A stretch of 64,000 nucleotides of DNA from assembly GCA_001179505.1 (NCBI GenBank), contig CDMY01000275.1, forward strand, positions 126,233-190,232. The letters are read 5' to 3'. This DNA is from Vitrella brassicaformis. Lineage: Eukaryota > Sar > Vitrellaceae. Shown one piece after another: positions 23,664-42,565 of the stretch. Numbering within the stretch: the first letter of the stretch is position 1; each line of letters begins with the position of its first letter. The notes beneath the pieces are model-generated. The model did not search any database, was not told where the DNA came from, and saw only the letters and a list, made by a program, of their open reading frames with translations. A program made the position numbers and the translations under genes.

Positions 23664-24504
23664 CAGCTTTATTGTACATGCAGTGCGTGTGGGCGTTGGT
23701 GCCTTTATGGACGTTGCTGGGCCTGGTGCCGTCCGTCATCCCCCCCGTACCCCGCACATTCATCCTGGCACTGTTCCAGACACTCACCAGCGTAAGCACT
23801 CAGAGAGCACACACATATTGACTGACATCAAACACACGCCGGTTGCTTGGCTCTTCAGGGCACCTGGTACTGGTGTTTCGTGTACGGGTCCGTGCTCAAC
23901 TTCACATGGGGGCGGTCACCAGGTGCCACAGGTGGCGTGCGGCGCTGGCTGGACTGGCTCGTCAACTACGTGGCGCCAATCGTCGGCACGGCCGTACTCA
24001 TCCCCCTCTTCGGCATATTTGAAAGCGCATGTGAGCTGACAAACAGACACACACACTCGGCATTCGTATTGCATAAGACACTTGTGGTGTTTCCTGCTCC
24101 TGCGTGTGTGTGTGTGTTCAGCGATCATCTACTCGTACGTGAATCCGCGCAAGGGATTGGGTTTCGATGTCGTCAAGAAGGATCTCAAAGAGACCAACAG
24201 CAAGGCGGAGACGCACACACCAGACCCAACAGTGCTCACGCCCATCCCACAGAAACAAGACGATGCGCATCCTGCACCCCCCCACCTGGCCCCCGGCAAG
24301 AGCGCGAGAAGCACCGCCCGGGCCTCGCAATGTGAAGACACATGCTCGCCCGCCCCTACCGATGGAGCTCCTTCACGGTCACCCGTCAAGAAATCTGACG
24401 AGAGACCGAGACCAGAGGGGGCGGAGGGGAGGCTGCCAGCGGGCGGTGTGGTGTGGGGGCAGAGGTGTGGTGCGGGAGGGGAGAGGGGGAGGGGGCCTTC
24501 ATGA
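21006..24504 (+). CDS. Egghead/BRE-3-like GT2 glycosyltransferase
   Basis: Membrane-bound family-2 glycosyltransferase, closest by motif to Egghead/BRE-3 beta-1,4-mannosyltransferases, which build mannosyl-glucosylceramide glycolipids in the ER/Golgi. 980 residues in 7 exons: 21006-21123, 21274-23076, 23154-23374, 23447-23567, 23667-23791, 23859-24030 and 24122-24504. Two N-terminal transmembrane helices are followed by a Ser-rich, poorly conserved insert of roughly 300 residues. Catalytic landmarks are GTKFKARALNYAN, LIVHLDEETLLHASSVRGI (about residue 566), GHGRVVNP, SIAEDAAFALKA (about 665), MHEQSPFDLLDYM and QRRRWFLG (about 731). C-terminal membrane helices follow. The family is normally about 450 residues, so this one is doubled by inserts, including about 45 residues after EDAAF. 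Acceptor sugar and lipid are unknown here. Confidence 0.88.
23621..23666. repeat. (TG)n tract ending in a splice acceptor
   Basis: About 20 TG units with one TATG interruption run directly into the CAG acceptor of the glycosyltransferase exon that starts at 23667. Confidence 0.9.
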
Positions 24505-27097
24505 GATGTCGTGTCTGTCGTGAGGCGAGGCTTTTGTTCATGTGTGTGTCTGTGCGTGTATGGCGTGCCTCTGTGGCTTGTATATGTGGGTGCATTTCTG
24601 TGATTGGTCGTTGGGTGGGCGGGTGTAGGTGTGGTGTAGACACATGTGGTGTGGCCCTGAGAGCGGGTCAGTGCTGCTGGCACTTAATTTCTATCTTGAA
24701 GGCGAATGACATGACGGACGCGGCCTCGTCTGTCCGCTTCTCACTTACATAGTTGCCTATGCTACACACACACACACACACATGGATGGATGGATGGATG
24801 GTGTGAGGGATGCGCGGCGCCTTTGCTGGACTGGTCTCTCTCTCTCTCTCTCTCGGTCGTTTTTATTTTTTCATCGCTCTGCCCAGCGGCCTGCCTGCTA
24901 CAGTTTTAGCCTCCCCCTCTTTTCCCTCGCCATACACACACGCGCTGCTCACCGATACACCCACCGTGCTTGCTGTCTCTTCTTACTGACTGACTACTCA
25001 CGGATGGGTGGATGGATGGATGGACGGGTCAATTTTGGTCATGAAGCCAGCCGAGCTGGCCCGGCAGCGCGGCACAAGGAGAGAGGCGGGTTTCGATTGC
25101 TGCCCGTCCGCCGTCCATCCGCCCCGCGGCATCTGGTTCTCTTTGTGTGAAGTGTCCCCAACCCTCCGTCCGTCCCCTTTTCTTGTCCTACCTACCACTG
25201 CCTGACTTCCCTACTCACTCACCCTCCCTCTCTCTGTCTCTCTCGTCGTTTGGCTGCATTGTCTGCTGGATGAGTAGATGATCAACGAATCCTCCCGAGC
25301 GAGACGCGTGCGGGACCAATGAAACTGCCTGATCTGACCTACTGACATGACAGAAGGACGGGCGGCGGGCGGGCGGGAATGAGTGGATCGGATCATGCCT
25401 GCCGATAACCAAGTGATGCGACTGATGTGCTGCAGTTGCTGCGTGTAAGTGCTTTCTTGCTGCTGCTGCTGCTGCTGCTGAATTATTGGCGGCAAGGATG
25501 TGTGGATGTGCGTGTGTGTCTGTGTGGGTGTGAGTGCTCTTCGTGTGGCGGCGTGGATGGATGGATGGATGCGTGGAGGAGGGGGCGCATGGCATGGCAG
25601 GGCAGGGCAGGGCAGGCAGGATGGACACTGCTCTCTCTTGTTTTGTTTAGGCGTGTTTTATTCAGGTAGGTGTGTTCGTCCGTCCGTTTGTCCGTTTGTC
25701 TTTATTCATTCAATCATTGCGAGTCTGTCGGTCTTTCTGGTCGGTGTGGTGGGTGGGGTGGGTGTGTGAAGTCAAAGTGGTCCCTTCCTGTGCTCTGCAA
25801 AGAGGTTTTGTGTGGAAGGAAGGGCTCTTTATCCAAATCACCATACATGTGTGAGCACTGCACGGATGGACTGTGTGGTCTCTGGGGCTGCCTCCGTTGT
25901 CGACCTCCATGCCCACCCCTTGGTCGGGAGGGCGGGTAGAGAGGTCGCCGGCGGCAGTCAGCTGACCACACACGCCTGCCGTGCCTTTCTTCTCCAAAGT
26001 GGCCTGTCTGTCAGGTCTGTCTGTCTGTCGCTCTAGATCTACGAGTGAGTCGTGGCGATCGATGCTGTGAGTGAGACTGTGAGGGTGCCATTTGTAGACT
26101 AGTGCTGGGCACACAAAGGGCACGCCATCCACCTACCTACCTGTCCATCTCATCTGCTCATGGACGCGCACCTCCCCTTGCACCTTCCCACCCACATCGA
26201 TCGACTGGCCGATAGATTTTGTCTCAGCATCGAGTGGAGTGTGCCTGGAGTGTGTCCATACGCTGCTGGGCTGGGCTGGACGGCTGGGTGGAGTGTATTT
26301 CTCCTTTTTCATCTCTTGTTTGTCGTCGATGCATCCATCTCCTTCTATCCCTCTCTCTCGAGCTGATCCCTGCCCGCCTGTGTGCCTGCCTGCCCGCCTG
26401 CCTGCCTGCCTGTGTGTGTATGTGTGTTTGTGAGAACTTGACTCGATGCCGTAGGGTCAATCAATCAACAAACATGTGGCCTCCGTCCCCTCAAGAGCTG
26501 AATGACCATCTGTCAGGATGTCCGTCTGTCCATCACAGCTCCCTCTAGCTCTCCATTGCACCGCACCGCACCGCACTGCAAGGCGATAGTCACACGGCAA
26601 AAACCTGCAGGCAGGCAGGCAGCCCGTCCAATCCTCTCCCCTCTCCATGCGCACACTCACAGATGCACACACGGCGTTCTCTACCTTGTCCACCTCTCGC
26701 ACACAGGCAGCGAGACACACAGACGGACAGACGGACAAACAAACAAACATACGCCCACAATCATATCACGTTTGAGGTCACAGTTGGGACCTCTTCTGTC
26801 GCGCCTCACTGCATCCACCCCTCCATCCCTCGGCCGGCCGCCATGCCCCACGAGTCACTCACATTACAACACTACAATACACTCTCCCATTCATATCATC
26901 CTCCCACCCACCCACTACTGTACACTCACTCACGGGTGGCCACAGGCAGAAAGAGCTCTCACTGATTCAAACCACCATCCCTCGAGGCATCCACGCCACC
27001 CATCCCCCATCCTCACGCACCCCAGCCAATGCTCTCGTGTCGCATCGACCAGCTGCAGCAGCAGCAGCAGCAGCAGGCGGCTCGTCTCGTCCATCAG
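24505..27097. other. Longest gene-free stretch, simple-repeat rich
   Basis: 2.6 kb between the convergent 3' ends of the glycosyltransferase (plus) and LON gene (minus). Repeats include CA at about 24765-24780, CT at 24835-24855, CTG at 25458-25480, GGGCA at about 25590-25615, and many ATGG/CTGT tetramers. The open frames on both strands are repeat translations, not proteins. A non-coding RNA or unrecognised exon cannot be ruled out. Confidence 0.5.
25458..25480. repeat. CTG triplet repeat
   Basis: About eight tandem CTG units in gene-free DNA. A related CAG run lies inside a coding-like frame near 27056-27076. Confidence 0.85.
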
Positions 27098-27927
27098 CTA
27101 GCTCGTTTTAAAGACATCTTTGACGGCAACCTGAGCCCGCCGATACTGCAGTGTGTCGTAGAGCACCTTCCTGAGATACCTGTTTGTTTATCGACACAGA
27201 CAGACACATCTCGCTCGTTGGGTGATGCCATCCATGATGGGTATCGTGTGTGCCTGTCCGTCAGTCACATTTCTCTTACTGACTTGAGTCGTTTGTAGGC
27301 GTCCCTGGACTGCAGGAGCAGCTGCCGCCGCGCCGCGGGCATGTTGGTGAAGAGAGCCAGCACGCCCCACGAGAAATATGACGCATCATCCGAGTCGTAC
27401 CCCAGCACGTCAAACTTTACTTTTTCCTTGTCTGGGTAGAGCTTCGACACTTGTGCCACCACCTCTTGGAGCTCATTCCACACCTCATCCTTGATCTCCT
27501 GCAGCGCCGACGGGTCACCTGGGTGGGTGCACACCACACCACATTCAACCAGCCAACCAATCAGCACAAACACCACACGAGCTGCCCTGCCCCCGCACAC
27601 GCCGACACGCCCACACGCAGGCAGACTCTCCTCACCGTTGTGGGGGTTGTCTGTTACATTTCTCCTGACGGCAGCGATCACGTAGGGCGGCCCGTCGTCG
27701 ATGCCGGGCTGGGGGTTGACCGGCGGCTGGACGATCTCGAACCTGTCCTTGGCCTGCACCCATATCTTGGTCCTGCCGTCATCCTGCTCCTCCTTCTTCG
27801 TGATCTCCACTATTGTGCCGTAGCGGGCGTACTTCGGCACCACAGCTAGACCCGCAGTCTGATCGAGGGAGGCACAGAGGGAGGGAGGCCATTCACTGGA
27901 TGGCTGTGTGAGCGTCTACCTGTGTGT

Positions 27928-27958
<31 letters not shown>

Positions 27959-28550
27959 AGTGTGTGTGCATGGCACCATGATCTGGTCGATCATGACGAG
28001 CCCGAAGGTCTTGTTGCCAGCGGCTTCAAGGTCGCTCAGCAGCTGTCGATACCTGGGCTCCTCGACCACAATCTCCCTCGTCGTGAAGTAGGGAATGGTT
28101 ACAAGGTTGACGGCCGGCCAAACCGGTACCCTCTCGACGTCCCCCGTGGGCTCAGACACCACATCTCCCAGGAATGCAGGCTCCGGTGAGTGCAGGAGCT
28201 TCTCGCCCTTGTAGGGGTCCTCGTACGGCGAGGGCGGCCTGTCAGGATCCTCGCTCTTTGGCGCAGGCTGCATATATATTGGCCAACACACACACACATG
28301 CAGAGACGAGAATGCTCCTCTCTGTGATGGATGAGTGGCGCTGGCTGGTGGGCCTCACTCTGTAGAAGAACCCCTTGTAGAGCACAGTGGTAGGCCTGTC
28401 CTCCCCTCGCCTCCTCGGCGCGTGCTGCTGGCCTCGTGAAATGAACCCATGCCGGCGGAGCGATGATAGAGCCTGAAACGCTGACGAGCGGCAGATGACG
28501 CTCAGCAGGAGCACGAGGGGCAAACACAAAGGGGAAAGCTGCATTGTCAT
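27098..28550 (-). CDS. Plastid-targeted LON-domain protein
   Basis: 340-residue protein with a LON substrate-binding (ATP-dependent protease N-terminal-like) domain but no AAA or protease domain. Five exons: 28359-28550, 27977-28267, 27636-27858, 27284-27518 and 27098-27179 (TAG stop). It begins with a hydrophobic signal peptide ending SSA, followed by Phe25 and a basic Ser/Arg/Gly stretch (FQALSSLRRHGFISRG). Signal peptide plus Phe at the cleavage site is the diagnostic leader of red-algal secondary plastids. The domain runs from VWPAVNLVTIPYFTTRE through FGLVMIDQIM, YGTIVEITK and RFEIV, to a helical end (EIKDEVWNELQEVV). Such stand-alone LON proteins in algae and cyanobacteria are of unclear function, possibly chaperone or protease adaptor. 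The last acceptor follows a (TG)-poor site and is slightly less certain. Confidence 0.87.
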
Positions 28551-28681
28551 AGTGGCCAGAGATCTGGAGGGTTTCAGGTGCAGGGTTTAGCTCGCCCCAA
28601 GGGCAAAGATCGCCGGAACGGGCCGCAGGCATGGTATGACACTGCGGCAGATCTATCTAGAGATCTTTCCCACAGCGACTT
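28551..28681. promoter_or_regulatory. Short bidirectional promoter region
   Basis: 131 bp between the start codons of the plastid LON gene (minus) and the long plus-strand gene at 28682. No specific element recognised. Confidence 0.4.
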
Positions 28682-31600
28682 ATGGCTTATCTTAAGCAGA
28701 CCAGGCGGTTCGTGACGACGTCCCCGGACTCATTGCCGCTGCCGATGGCGCCTCCTCCCTTCCATCACACCGTGCGCCGCCTCCACTCATCGCAAGGCAT
28801 GGCAGTGGAAGCCGATGAAGATCTGCCTTCGGTCCACTGCACTGGCGGCGACCCCGTCAGCGAGATGCAGACAGCTCAGACTCATCCTCTGGTGGCGAAC
28901 GGGCATCGCTTTCGGCGTCACTGCCATTATCATCGCGAGGATGCCAGTGACGTGCCTGCAGTGCGTGTCCGGTTCCATCTGCCGTCGTGTGAGGGGCCGC
29001 AGCTGGTGACCCTCTGCCGCTACCATGCTACGCCCAAGAGGCAGCGACGGAGGGCCGACAGGGAGACTGTCATGAAGGTCACGCCAAAGGTGGAGGGGTG
29101 GGCCTTTTGGGACGCAGTGGCTAAACGGACCACGGCCTTGACGGAGATGGAGAAACAGCGGCAGGAGGCAGCGAACGACCGGACGACGGCTGGTGCGGCG
29201 CTCTCATCGGGCGAGTTGATGGACATTGTGACGGCTATGACGCGAGTGGGCTATGTCAACGATCCCTTCTTCGCCGACACGCTGCCTGCGTGCCTCACAT
29301 ACCTGAGGCACCGACGAAGGCAGGATGGGCACAGTGACGACTCGACGGGTGGTGCAGCATTGTCACAGTGGAGCTCATCTGATGTCATGCATCTCGCTGT
29401 GGTCTACAAGCGGCTCGGCTGCCGGGAGAGGACAGCCGACCGGCAGCGGGACACCTCGGCCGTGTGGCGGCTGATCTACGACGAGCTATTGACGCGAACC
29501 GATCTTCCTCTGATCGTGGTGAGCTCCACGCTGAATGCGTTCAGTCAGCTGTGGAGCCATCACGGCCCGGCTCTCCAGCAGCGCACCGGCCTCTCCCTTG
29601 ACGACATCCGCGTCTTGTTCGATCGCTGTGGCGGCATCGTAGCTGACCGGCTGCTGCACTATGAGCGGGTGGCGGCGGAGCATCGCCAAAGGGAAGACCA
29701 AGAGCTCACTGCGCTTCAGGAAGATGAGTATGGCGCCTTTGACGCAGACGCCGATGTGGATGCCGTCAAGCGCCACCTTGCAGAGAAACACGATGACTGG
29801 GCCTTCGCCAAAAAGTGGAGCGGAACAACTGTCTGGCGGCCAAGTGCCCGGCAGCTGAGCACTCTGGCGAATGCGTTCGCACAGGTCGAGTACAGCCACC
29901 CTGTGCTGATGCCGATCCTCTGGCGAACCATTCCACGGCTGCCTCTGCGCTTCGACGGCACCTCACTGTCACTCCTGTTTTCGGCCTACTGGCGGCTGCG
30001 GCCGCTGGGGGATGGGGAGGATGGGCTGGCGTACTGGTTGGACTGGATGGCCAAGAAGTGGATGGGACGGTTGACGGGGCGGGAGCTGAGTGTGGTGGCA
30101 GCAACCGTGGGGAAACGCCTCGCCAATGAGCCCTTCCGACAAAGGCAGCTGACGAACCTCATTACCAAGTGAGGCCAGCCAGGCCGATGGACTGGCTGCA
30201 GGAATCACGTTGCCTGCCTGTNNNNNNNNNNNNNNNNNNNNNNNNNNNNNNNNNNNNNNNNNNNNNNNNNNNNNNNNNNNNNNNNNNNNNNNNNNNNNNN
30301 NNNNNNNNNNNNNNNNNNNNNNNNNNNNNNNNNNNNNNNNNNNNNNNNNNNNNNNNNNNNNNNNNNNNNNNNNNNNNNNNNNNNNNNNNNNNNNNNNNNN
30401 NNNNNNNNNNNNNNNNNNNNNNNNNNNNNNNNNNNNNNNNNNNNNNNNNNNNNNNNNNNNNNNNNNNNNNNNNNNNNNNNNNNNNNNNNNNNNNNNNNNN
30501 NNNNNNNNNNNNNNNNNNNNNGGGGGGGGGGGGGGGGGGGGGGGGGCTTGACCAGATTTGTCTTCAACGGCCGCAATCTGGAGATGATGGCCGACTCTGA
30601 TCGCGTTGCCATCCTCAGCGCCATCAACCAAAAGGGCATGTACGAGTGGCTGTGTTGCAACCACGAGTTCCTCACATTCTACACGTCATGGCTGGCCAGC
30701 CGCCGCCCCCTCCACAAGGCCCCCCCAGCCCTCACACCCCAGCTGCTGCGGACACACGGCAACTACAGGGCATGTTCGATGGACGTTCTCATGATGCTGT
30801 GGAAGCACCTCATCGAACAATCCTCCGACGAGTGGACACCCAGACTAGAGGAGGTGACTTGACACCACACCTACAGAGGGGACGGGGGCATTGAATGCAT
30901 TAACTTAACTGACCGATGTGGTTGTTGCTGTTTTTGTTGTGTTGTGTTGTGCTGTGTTTTACAGTTGAACTACGTGTTGTCTTCATTGGCGGTCCTGCCG
31001 ACCGACGTCCCTCTCCATGACACGACCCATCTCATCGAGGCAACAGCCGCTGACGACGCCAACGGCCCTGAAGATGCTGTTAGCCGCCCGTCATCCCCCC
31101 CCTTCATATCCCTCACACTGACACTTCAGGAGCCGGCAACTGCAGACACCTCACCCGCTCCACTTGTTCATCCTGACCGCTCCCTGGTGCCCCGACAAGT
31201 CCCACAAGAGCCGCCCTGTCATCGGCTGTCGCTCTTCACACCTGCAATGCGGCCCTTCTGGGAGCTGAGGCGCCGCGTCATCGACTGGCTGGCGGAAAGC
31301 TATGCACCGCTTTTGACGGGAGATGGTGCACCGTGCAAGCCGCCTCTTGACGAGAGTCTGGGTGGTTTGTTCCGTGGTGTGTTGCTCAACTGGCCGCGGC
31401 TGGAGGGTGGTGGGGGTGGTGGTGGTGGTGGCGAGACCATATGGACCGTGGCGCGTGGAGTGGGCGTCGACCTGAGCGGCACGGTCGTGCCGGACGACAT
31501 GCGGGGCCTCGTGGCGCCTCTTGCCTTTTTGCAAGAGCCCTTCATCGATCAAGTACGTCAAGTGGTCTCTTCCGACGCAGCCTTGAGGAGAGAACCACTC

Positions 31601-34344
31601 GCAGGTACGGACACATCGAACAAAGGTGGAAGAAACAAGCAGGACAGGATGGTCCTTGAGCAAATCCGTTGGTGGTATTTGGTGTCTGTCTGGTGACACA
31701 GACGTGCTGGCATCAGTGCTCTATCTGCAACGGCATCTCGCTGCACTGGACAGCCCCCAGCAATCAGATACACTGCATCGGTCCACTGCATTGCTGGGCG
31801 ACCTCCGCGACACCCTTAGGGAGAGGGTGCTGTTATCCCCCGCCCCCTCTCTGGCGACGATAGCCGTCCTGGTCGACCGAGGCCTTGTGCCAAGCACACT
31901 TCTCGATGGTGCAACGAAGGTGCTTCTTCTCGAGCCGTCGTCGCAGCCCGCGTCAGTGGTGCCGCTCGTCAAGGCCGTCGAGTGTGCCATGCACTGCGGC
32001 CGTCCTGCACACTCTTTGCTGCGGGCATTTGGAGCCGTTGCGTCGTGCGGGGGAATGATGGACGTGACGTCGAGTGACTTAGTCTTGAAAGAGGAAGCGA
32101 ACGGTGAGAGGGGAGGGGAAGGTCACAGACGTCCATCATGTGTCTTGACGTTCATTCATCAAGTGGTCGAGAGCATCCACCAGGGTTTGCTGCCGCGCCT
32201 CAGAGAGGCCTTCAAGGGCCCTGCTGCATCGCCGACAGACGGACGGGGCTCCTCACGCTTCATGCAAAGTCAGAGCGCACACACAACGACACATACAGCA
32301 AGGAGACAGTCTGACCCATCAAGATTAGCTTGTCTTATCTTATCGATGTCCGGTTGTCTGTCTGTCTGTCTGTCTGAATTTATCAGGGAAGATGCGCAAC
32401 ATGCTCGCAGGCTCCATTGCAGACAAGGATGCCACCGACAAGCGACCCGCTGAAGCGCTCAAGCAGATCGTACGCAAACCACCCACCCAAGGGGCGGAGA
32501 GAAAATCGTCCACCTCTGATCGTCCATGTGTGTGTGCTTCCCAGCCCCCCCATCGGCTGCCTCGGGTGCTGCTGGCGTTGACAGCCTTGGAAATCCGCCG
32601 CCGAGCTCTCCAGCAACAACGGCACACGACGGCGGATCAAGGATGGGGCGGCCATTGCCTCCTCGCTGCTGGTGGGCGAGGGTCGGTTGTGGAGGGGCTG
32701 CTGGCAATCATTCTGGAGACGTGGCAGGCACAGGGAAAACCCAAACGACTGGCGCCACGTGGTCAGACAGACAAGAGAACACCAAACAAGCCAGGAGGGG
32801 TGGCTGGTCAGTGTCGTGTGGACGACACTGAATGTCAATGTCATGCGAGCAGATGGTGAGTATGAGGAGCTATCCCTGTTCGCCAACGCTCTCAAGCTCC
32901 TCTTCCCCCGCCTCTATCAGCAGCATGCGCCCTACATCTCATACCGCCTCAAGGTCATGCGCATCGCTCACGAGGCATCAGCGGCCGCCGCCGAGCTGAC
33001 CTCTGCACGGCCACTCGGCAGCGTACAACGCACTATGTCCATCCAGCCGCAGCTCCCTTCAGGTATTTAACGTACGTAGCCACACAGACAGACACACACG
33101 TGCAGGGCAGGGCAGGGAGACAGGGCATCCATCCTCCTGTGTGCTATTTATTGTATTGCTGGCCTGGCAGGTGTGGGCGTCAGCCCTGCCTTTGCTGAGA
33201 GATCCCGCTACTTCCTCAGCTTTCCCACATGTGCGCAGACCAAGGTCAAGAGCCGCCTCACACAGCTCACCAACCACCACCCCGACCTTCACCTCTCACC
33301 CAAACGGCCCCCCTGGTCGACGCCCCTGCCGTCTTGGCTGATGGATCTCTCCACATCAGACGCCATGCGGGCGCTGCACCGCATTGCGATGGAGCGGGCC
33401 ATGCTGCAGCGGCCGCAGCGGCGGGTGAGTCTGCCGATGGTGACGCCGCCTGATGAGCGTGGTGGTGGCAGTGTGGTGGTGGCGGTGGTTGGTCAAGGGC
33501 GGCGGAGCAAGCGTGTGGCTGTGAGGGATATGGCCACTGGAGACATCATTCGAGAGCAGGAGGAGACGGAACAACACGGTGATGCTGACGCTGGTGGTGG
33601 CGACAGCATTAGCCCAGCTCCTGCTGCCGCTGCTGCCGCTGATGTCCCGGTGCCAGTGGCTGGGCCCGTCCAGGCTGAGGATGGTCTCGCAGTCAATGCT
33701 TCAGAAAATGCTCTTGTGGGTCAGCCGCTGTCTCTGGAGCCCCCTGACCGGACACAAGCTGAGCACCGGGACACAATCTTCTTCCACAGAGGTAAGTAGG
33801 TAGGTATCAACGAGGCAATCAATCACTGCGCCAGCCTGTCTGTCTCCCCTCTGTCGTCTATCTATCCTATCTGTCTGTCCCCTTCCTTGTTGGTTGCAGG
33901 TCTGGTAGGCTGTGTGGGCGGTTTCCACTGGGACCGGCGGTCGCTGGAGCTCACCCACAACCGGGCAGTGAGAGTGCAGATGCTCTCGGATGACGGTGCC
34001 CGTCCCGTCATGGTCAGGTCGACTCGGAGGGTGCGATACGCACTGCATACGAGAGGAGACTCATTCAAGGTGACGGGAGGGAGGGAGGGAGATGGACACA
34101 CGAGAAAGAAGGTCAAGATGCACTTCCTGTGCGGTGCTGTGCTGTGCAGGTGTCCGAGTGGCTTCTGGCGAACCAGCATGACCTCCTCACGCCAGTGTCG
34201 CTGCAAGAGGGCGGCCAGCAGCTGCCCTACGGTGGTGGTGTGAGCCATTTCCATTTAGTGTCGTATGTCGAGGCGTTTGTGGAACTGGCCAATATGAGAG
34301 GAGATGACAAGATGAGGACGGAGGTGGGTGGGACGATGCAATAG
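28682..34344 (+). CDS. Long helical protein of unknown function, split by an assembly gap
   Basis: I read this as one gene interrupted by a run of N. The 5' exon 28682-30171 encodes about 496 residues. It ends at a likely donor (AAGTGAGG) just before the gap, although TGA would otherwise stop it at 30172. After the gap: exon from about 30547 to 30853, then 30965-31604, 31702-32268, 32387-32469, 32545-32761, 32853-33062, 33171-33791, 33900-34069 and 34150-34344, all phase-consistent. The N-terminus is Arg/Ser/Thr-rich with few acids, suiting a mitochondrial or plastid presequence. The body is mostly amphipathic helices (FSQLWSHHGPAL, LSTLANAFAQVEYSHP), as in the organellar RNA-binding helical-repeat proteins common in alveolates. 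No RAP or PPR signature is certain. The function is unknown, and unity of the two halves is an inference. Confidence 0.6.
30222..30521. other. Assembly gap (300 N)
   Basis: Exactly 300 N, which suggests an estimated or fixed-size scaffold gap. It interrupts the long plus-strand gene. Confidence 0.99.
30522..30546. repeat. 25-nt poly-G at the gap edge
   Basis: Uninterrupted G run directly abutting the gap. It is either a true homopolymer that stopped assembly or a sequencing artefact. The protein sequence next to it should not be trusted. Confidence 0.95.
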
Positions 34345-35617
34345 GGCTGGGCTTGTGTGTCTATTGACCCAAGACAGTGATTGCACGGAGGGCCTGGCAG
34401 CGCAGAGAGACAGTCTTGATCGCATTTCACATGAAACACTCGTAGAGAAGGCGTGGGTCTCGCATCATCTAGAGCCCTGACTGACGGACGGATGGATGTC
34501 TCGCCTTTAGTTGGCATCGATCGCATCACACACAACAGACAGACGGATTGGATTAAAAACTTGTCCTTGGTGTCGTGTGGTGGGGGGTGCGGTGCATATG
34601 TGTGTACTGACGGACATGTCAACCACCTTGAAGAGTCCCTCACCGTGACGCCACACGTCACACGTGTGACTGACGTGTTACCAACCAACATTCATTCATC
34701 AAATCGACGGGCCAGGCCAGCTCCCCCCAACCATCCCCCTGGCTGCGTGCCTGAGGCACAAACTCTCTCATTTCTCCTGCGCCTGTGTCCGCCCGCCCGC
34801 CCGCCCGCCCGCCCGCCCGCGCGCCCGTCAGCCCGTCGGTGCAGCTAAAACGCATCCCACACCAGCAAGCACTCGCTCAAAATGACACCCGTAACCACGA
34901 TGCAGGCAGGGCAAGGCAGGGCCGGCAAGACGAACAGGTAGGGAGGGAGGAGGGAGATGGGAGAGGGATAGGGCACGTACGTGTAAAAATAATACGGCCA
35001 CTGGACCGCATCGCCATCGCCATCATCATGCCATCCGTCATGCTCTCATGCAGGGCAGGCACAGATGTGTCAACTGACTGACTGACTGACAAGGAGGGAC
35101 AAAACTTGGATCACACCATTCTCATCCATCGGGACAGACACACTTCGACACCTCCGAGTGGAGCCTGTCTGTCTTGTGCTGCCAGCATTGACCTCAACTC
35201 TCGCCGCTTAGCATCAAACGGCAAAGAGCTGAGGTCATGCCGGCACTCAAAGACAAACATACTCACGACAGAAACCAGCACACCAAACCACATGTGCCCC
35301 CCCCCCTCCCTCCCCCACTGTTGTCTGTGTGTGTGTGTGAAGGCGGCCAGGCAGCACAGCAACCAGTGTGTCACTACAGAAGCAACCAACTGCAACCAAC
35401 GGCACCCACACCACACCCACCATTGATTGCATTGCTCGTGACGGCCTCTCGTCACTCCCACAAAAGATTAACGCGCAGACAACAGAGAGAGGGGGGACAC
35501 AACGAATGAATGGGGATAGCCGAGGACAAAATACGAGAGAAATACCGATGTGCCCCTCCCTCCCTCCCTCCCCATGTTGATGTGATGGCCAGATGGGTGC
35601 GTATTGGGTGGGTCACG
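34345..35617. other. Convergent intergenic region, no gene seen
   Basis: 1.27 kb between two 3' ends. It includes a CCCG tetramer run (about 34790-34826), ACTG repeats near 35073-35090, and C-rich runs. No supported exon on either strand. Confidence 0.5.
34790..34826. repeat. GCCC tetramer repeat
   Basis: About eight to nine tandem GCCC/CCCG units in intergenic DNA, strongly C-rich on the plus strand. Confidence 0.9.
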
Positions 35618-42294
<6,677 letters not shown>

Positions 42295-42565
42295 GGAACC
42301 CCCGACTGACACAGCCGAGAAGAAACGACTAGGACGATCGGTCTCTGCCAGCGTGAAAGATGGATCTGCTCTGCTTCTCTCCTTCACTCACACCTCTACC
42401 CACCCTGCAGACTGTAGGGTTTGGGGGCTCAGGGTTTCTTGCATGCGGTGGCGTCTCCAGCGCCCCCCCCCCCCTCTCCGTGACTGATACACGGGCTGAG
42501 ACAACACAGCAACTGTGGCTGCTGCCGACGTGCTGGATTGATTTTCCCTTTCAGCGTGTGTCAGG
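42295..42565. promoter_or_regulatory. Divergent intergenic region
   Basis: 271 bp between the start codons of PFK (minus) and the Tudor-like gene (plus), with a C10 run near 42461-42472. Shared promoter likely by geometry. Confidence 0.35.

Noticed and set aside
24505-27097. Several 80-200 residue frames on both strands
   Set aside because: Their translations are repeats of Cys-Val, His-Thr or Pro-Ser from microsatellites, and no splice chain links them.
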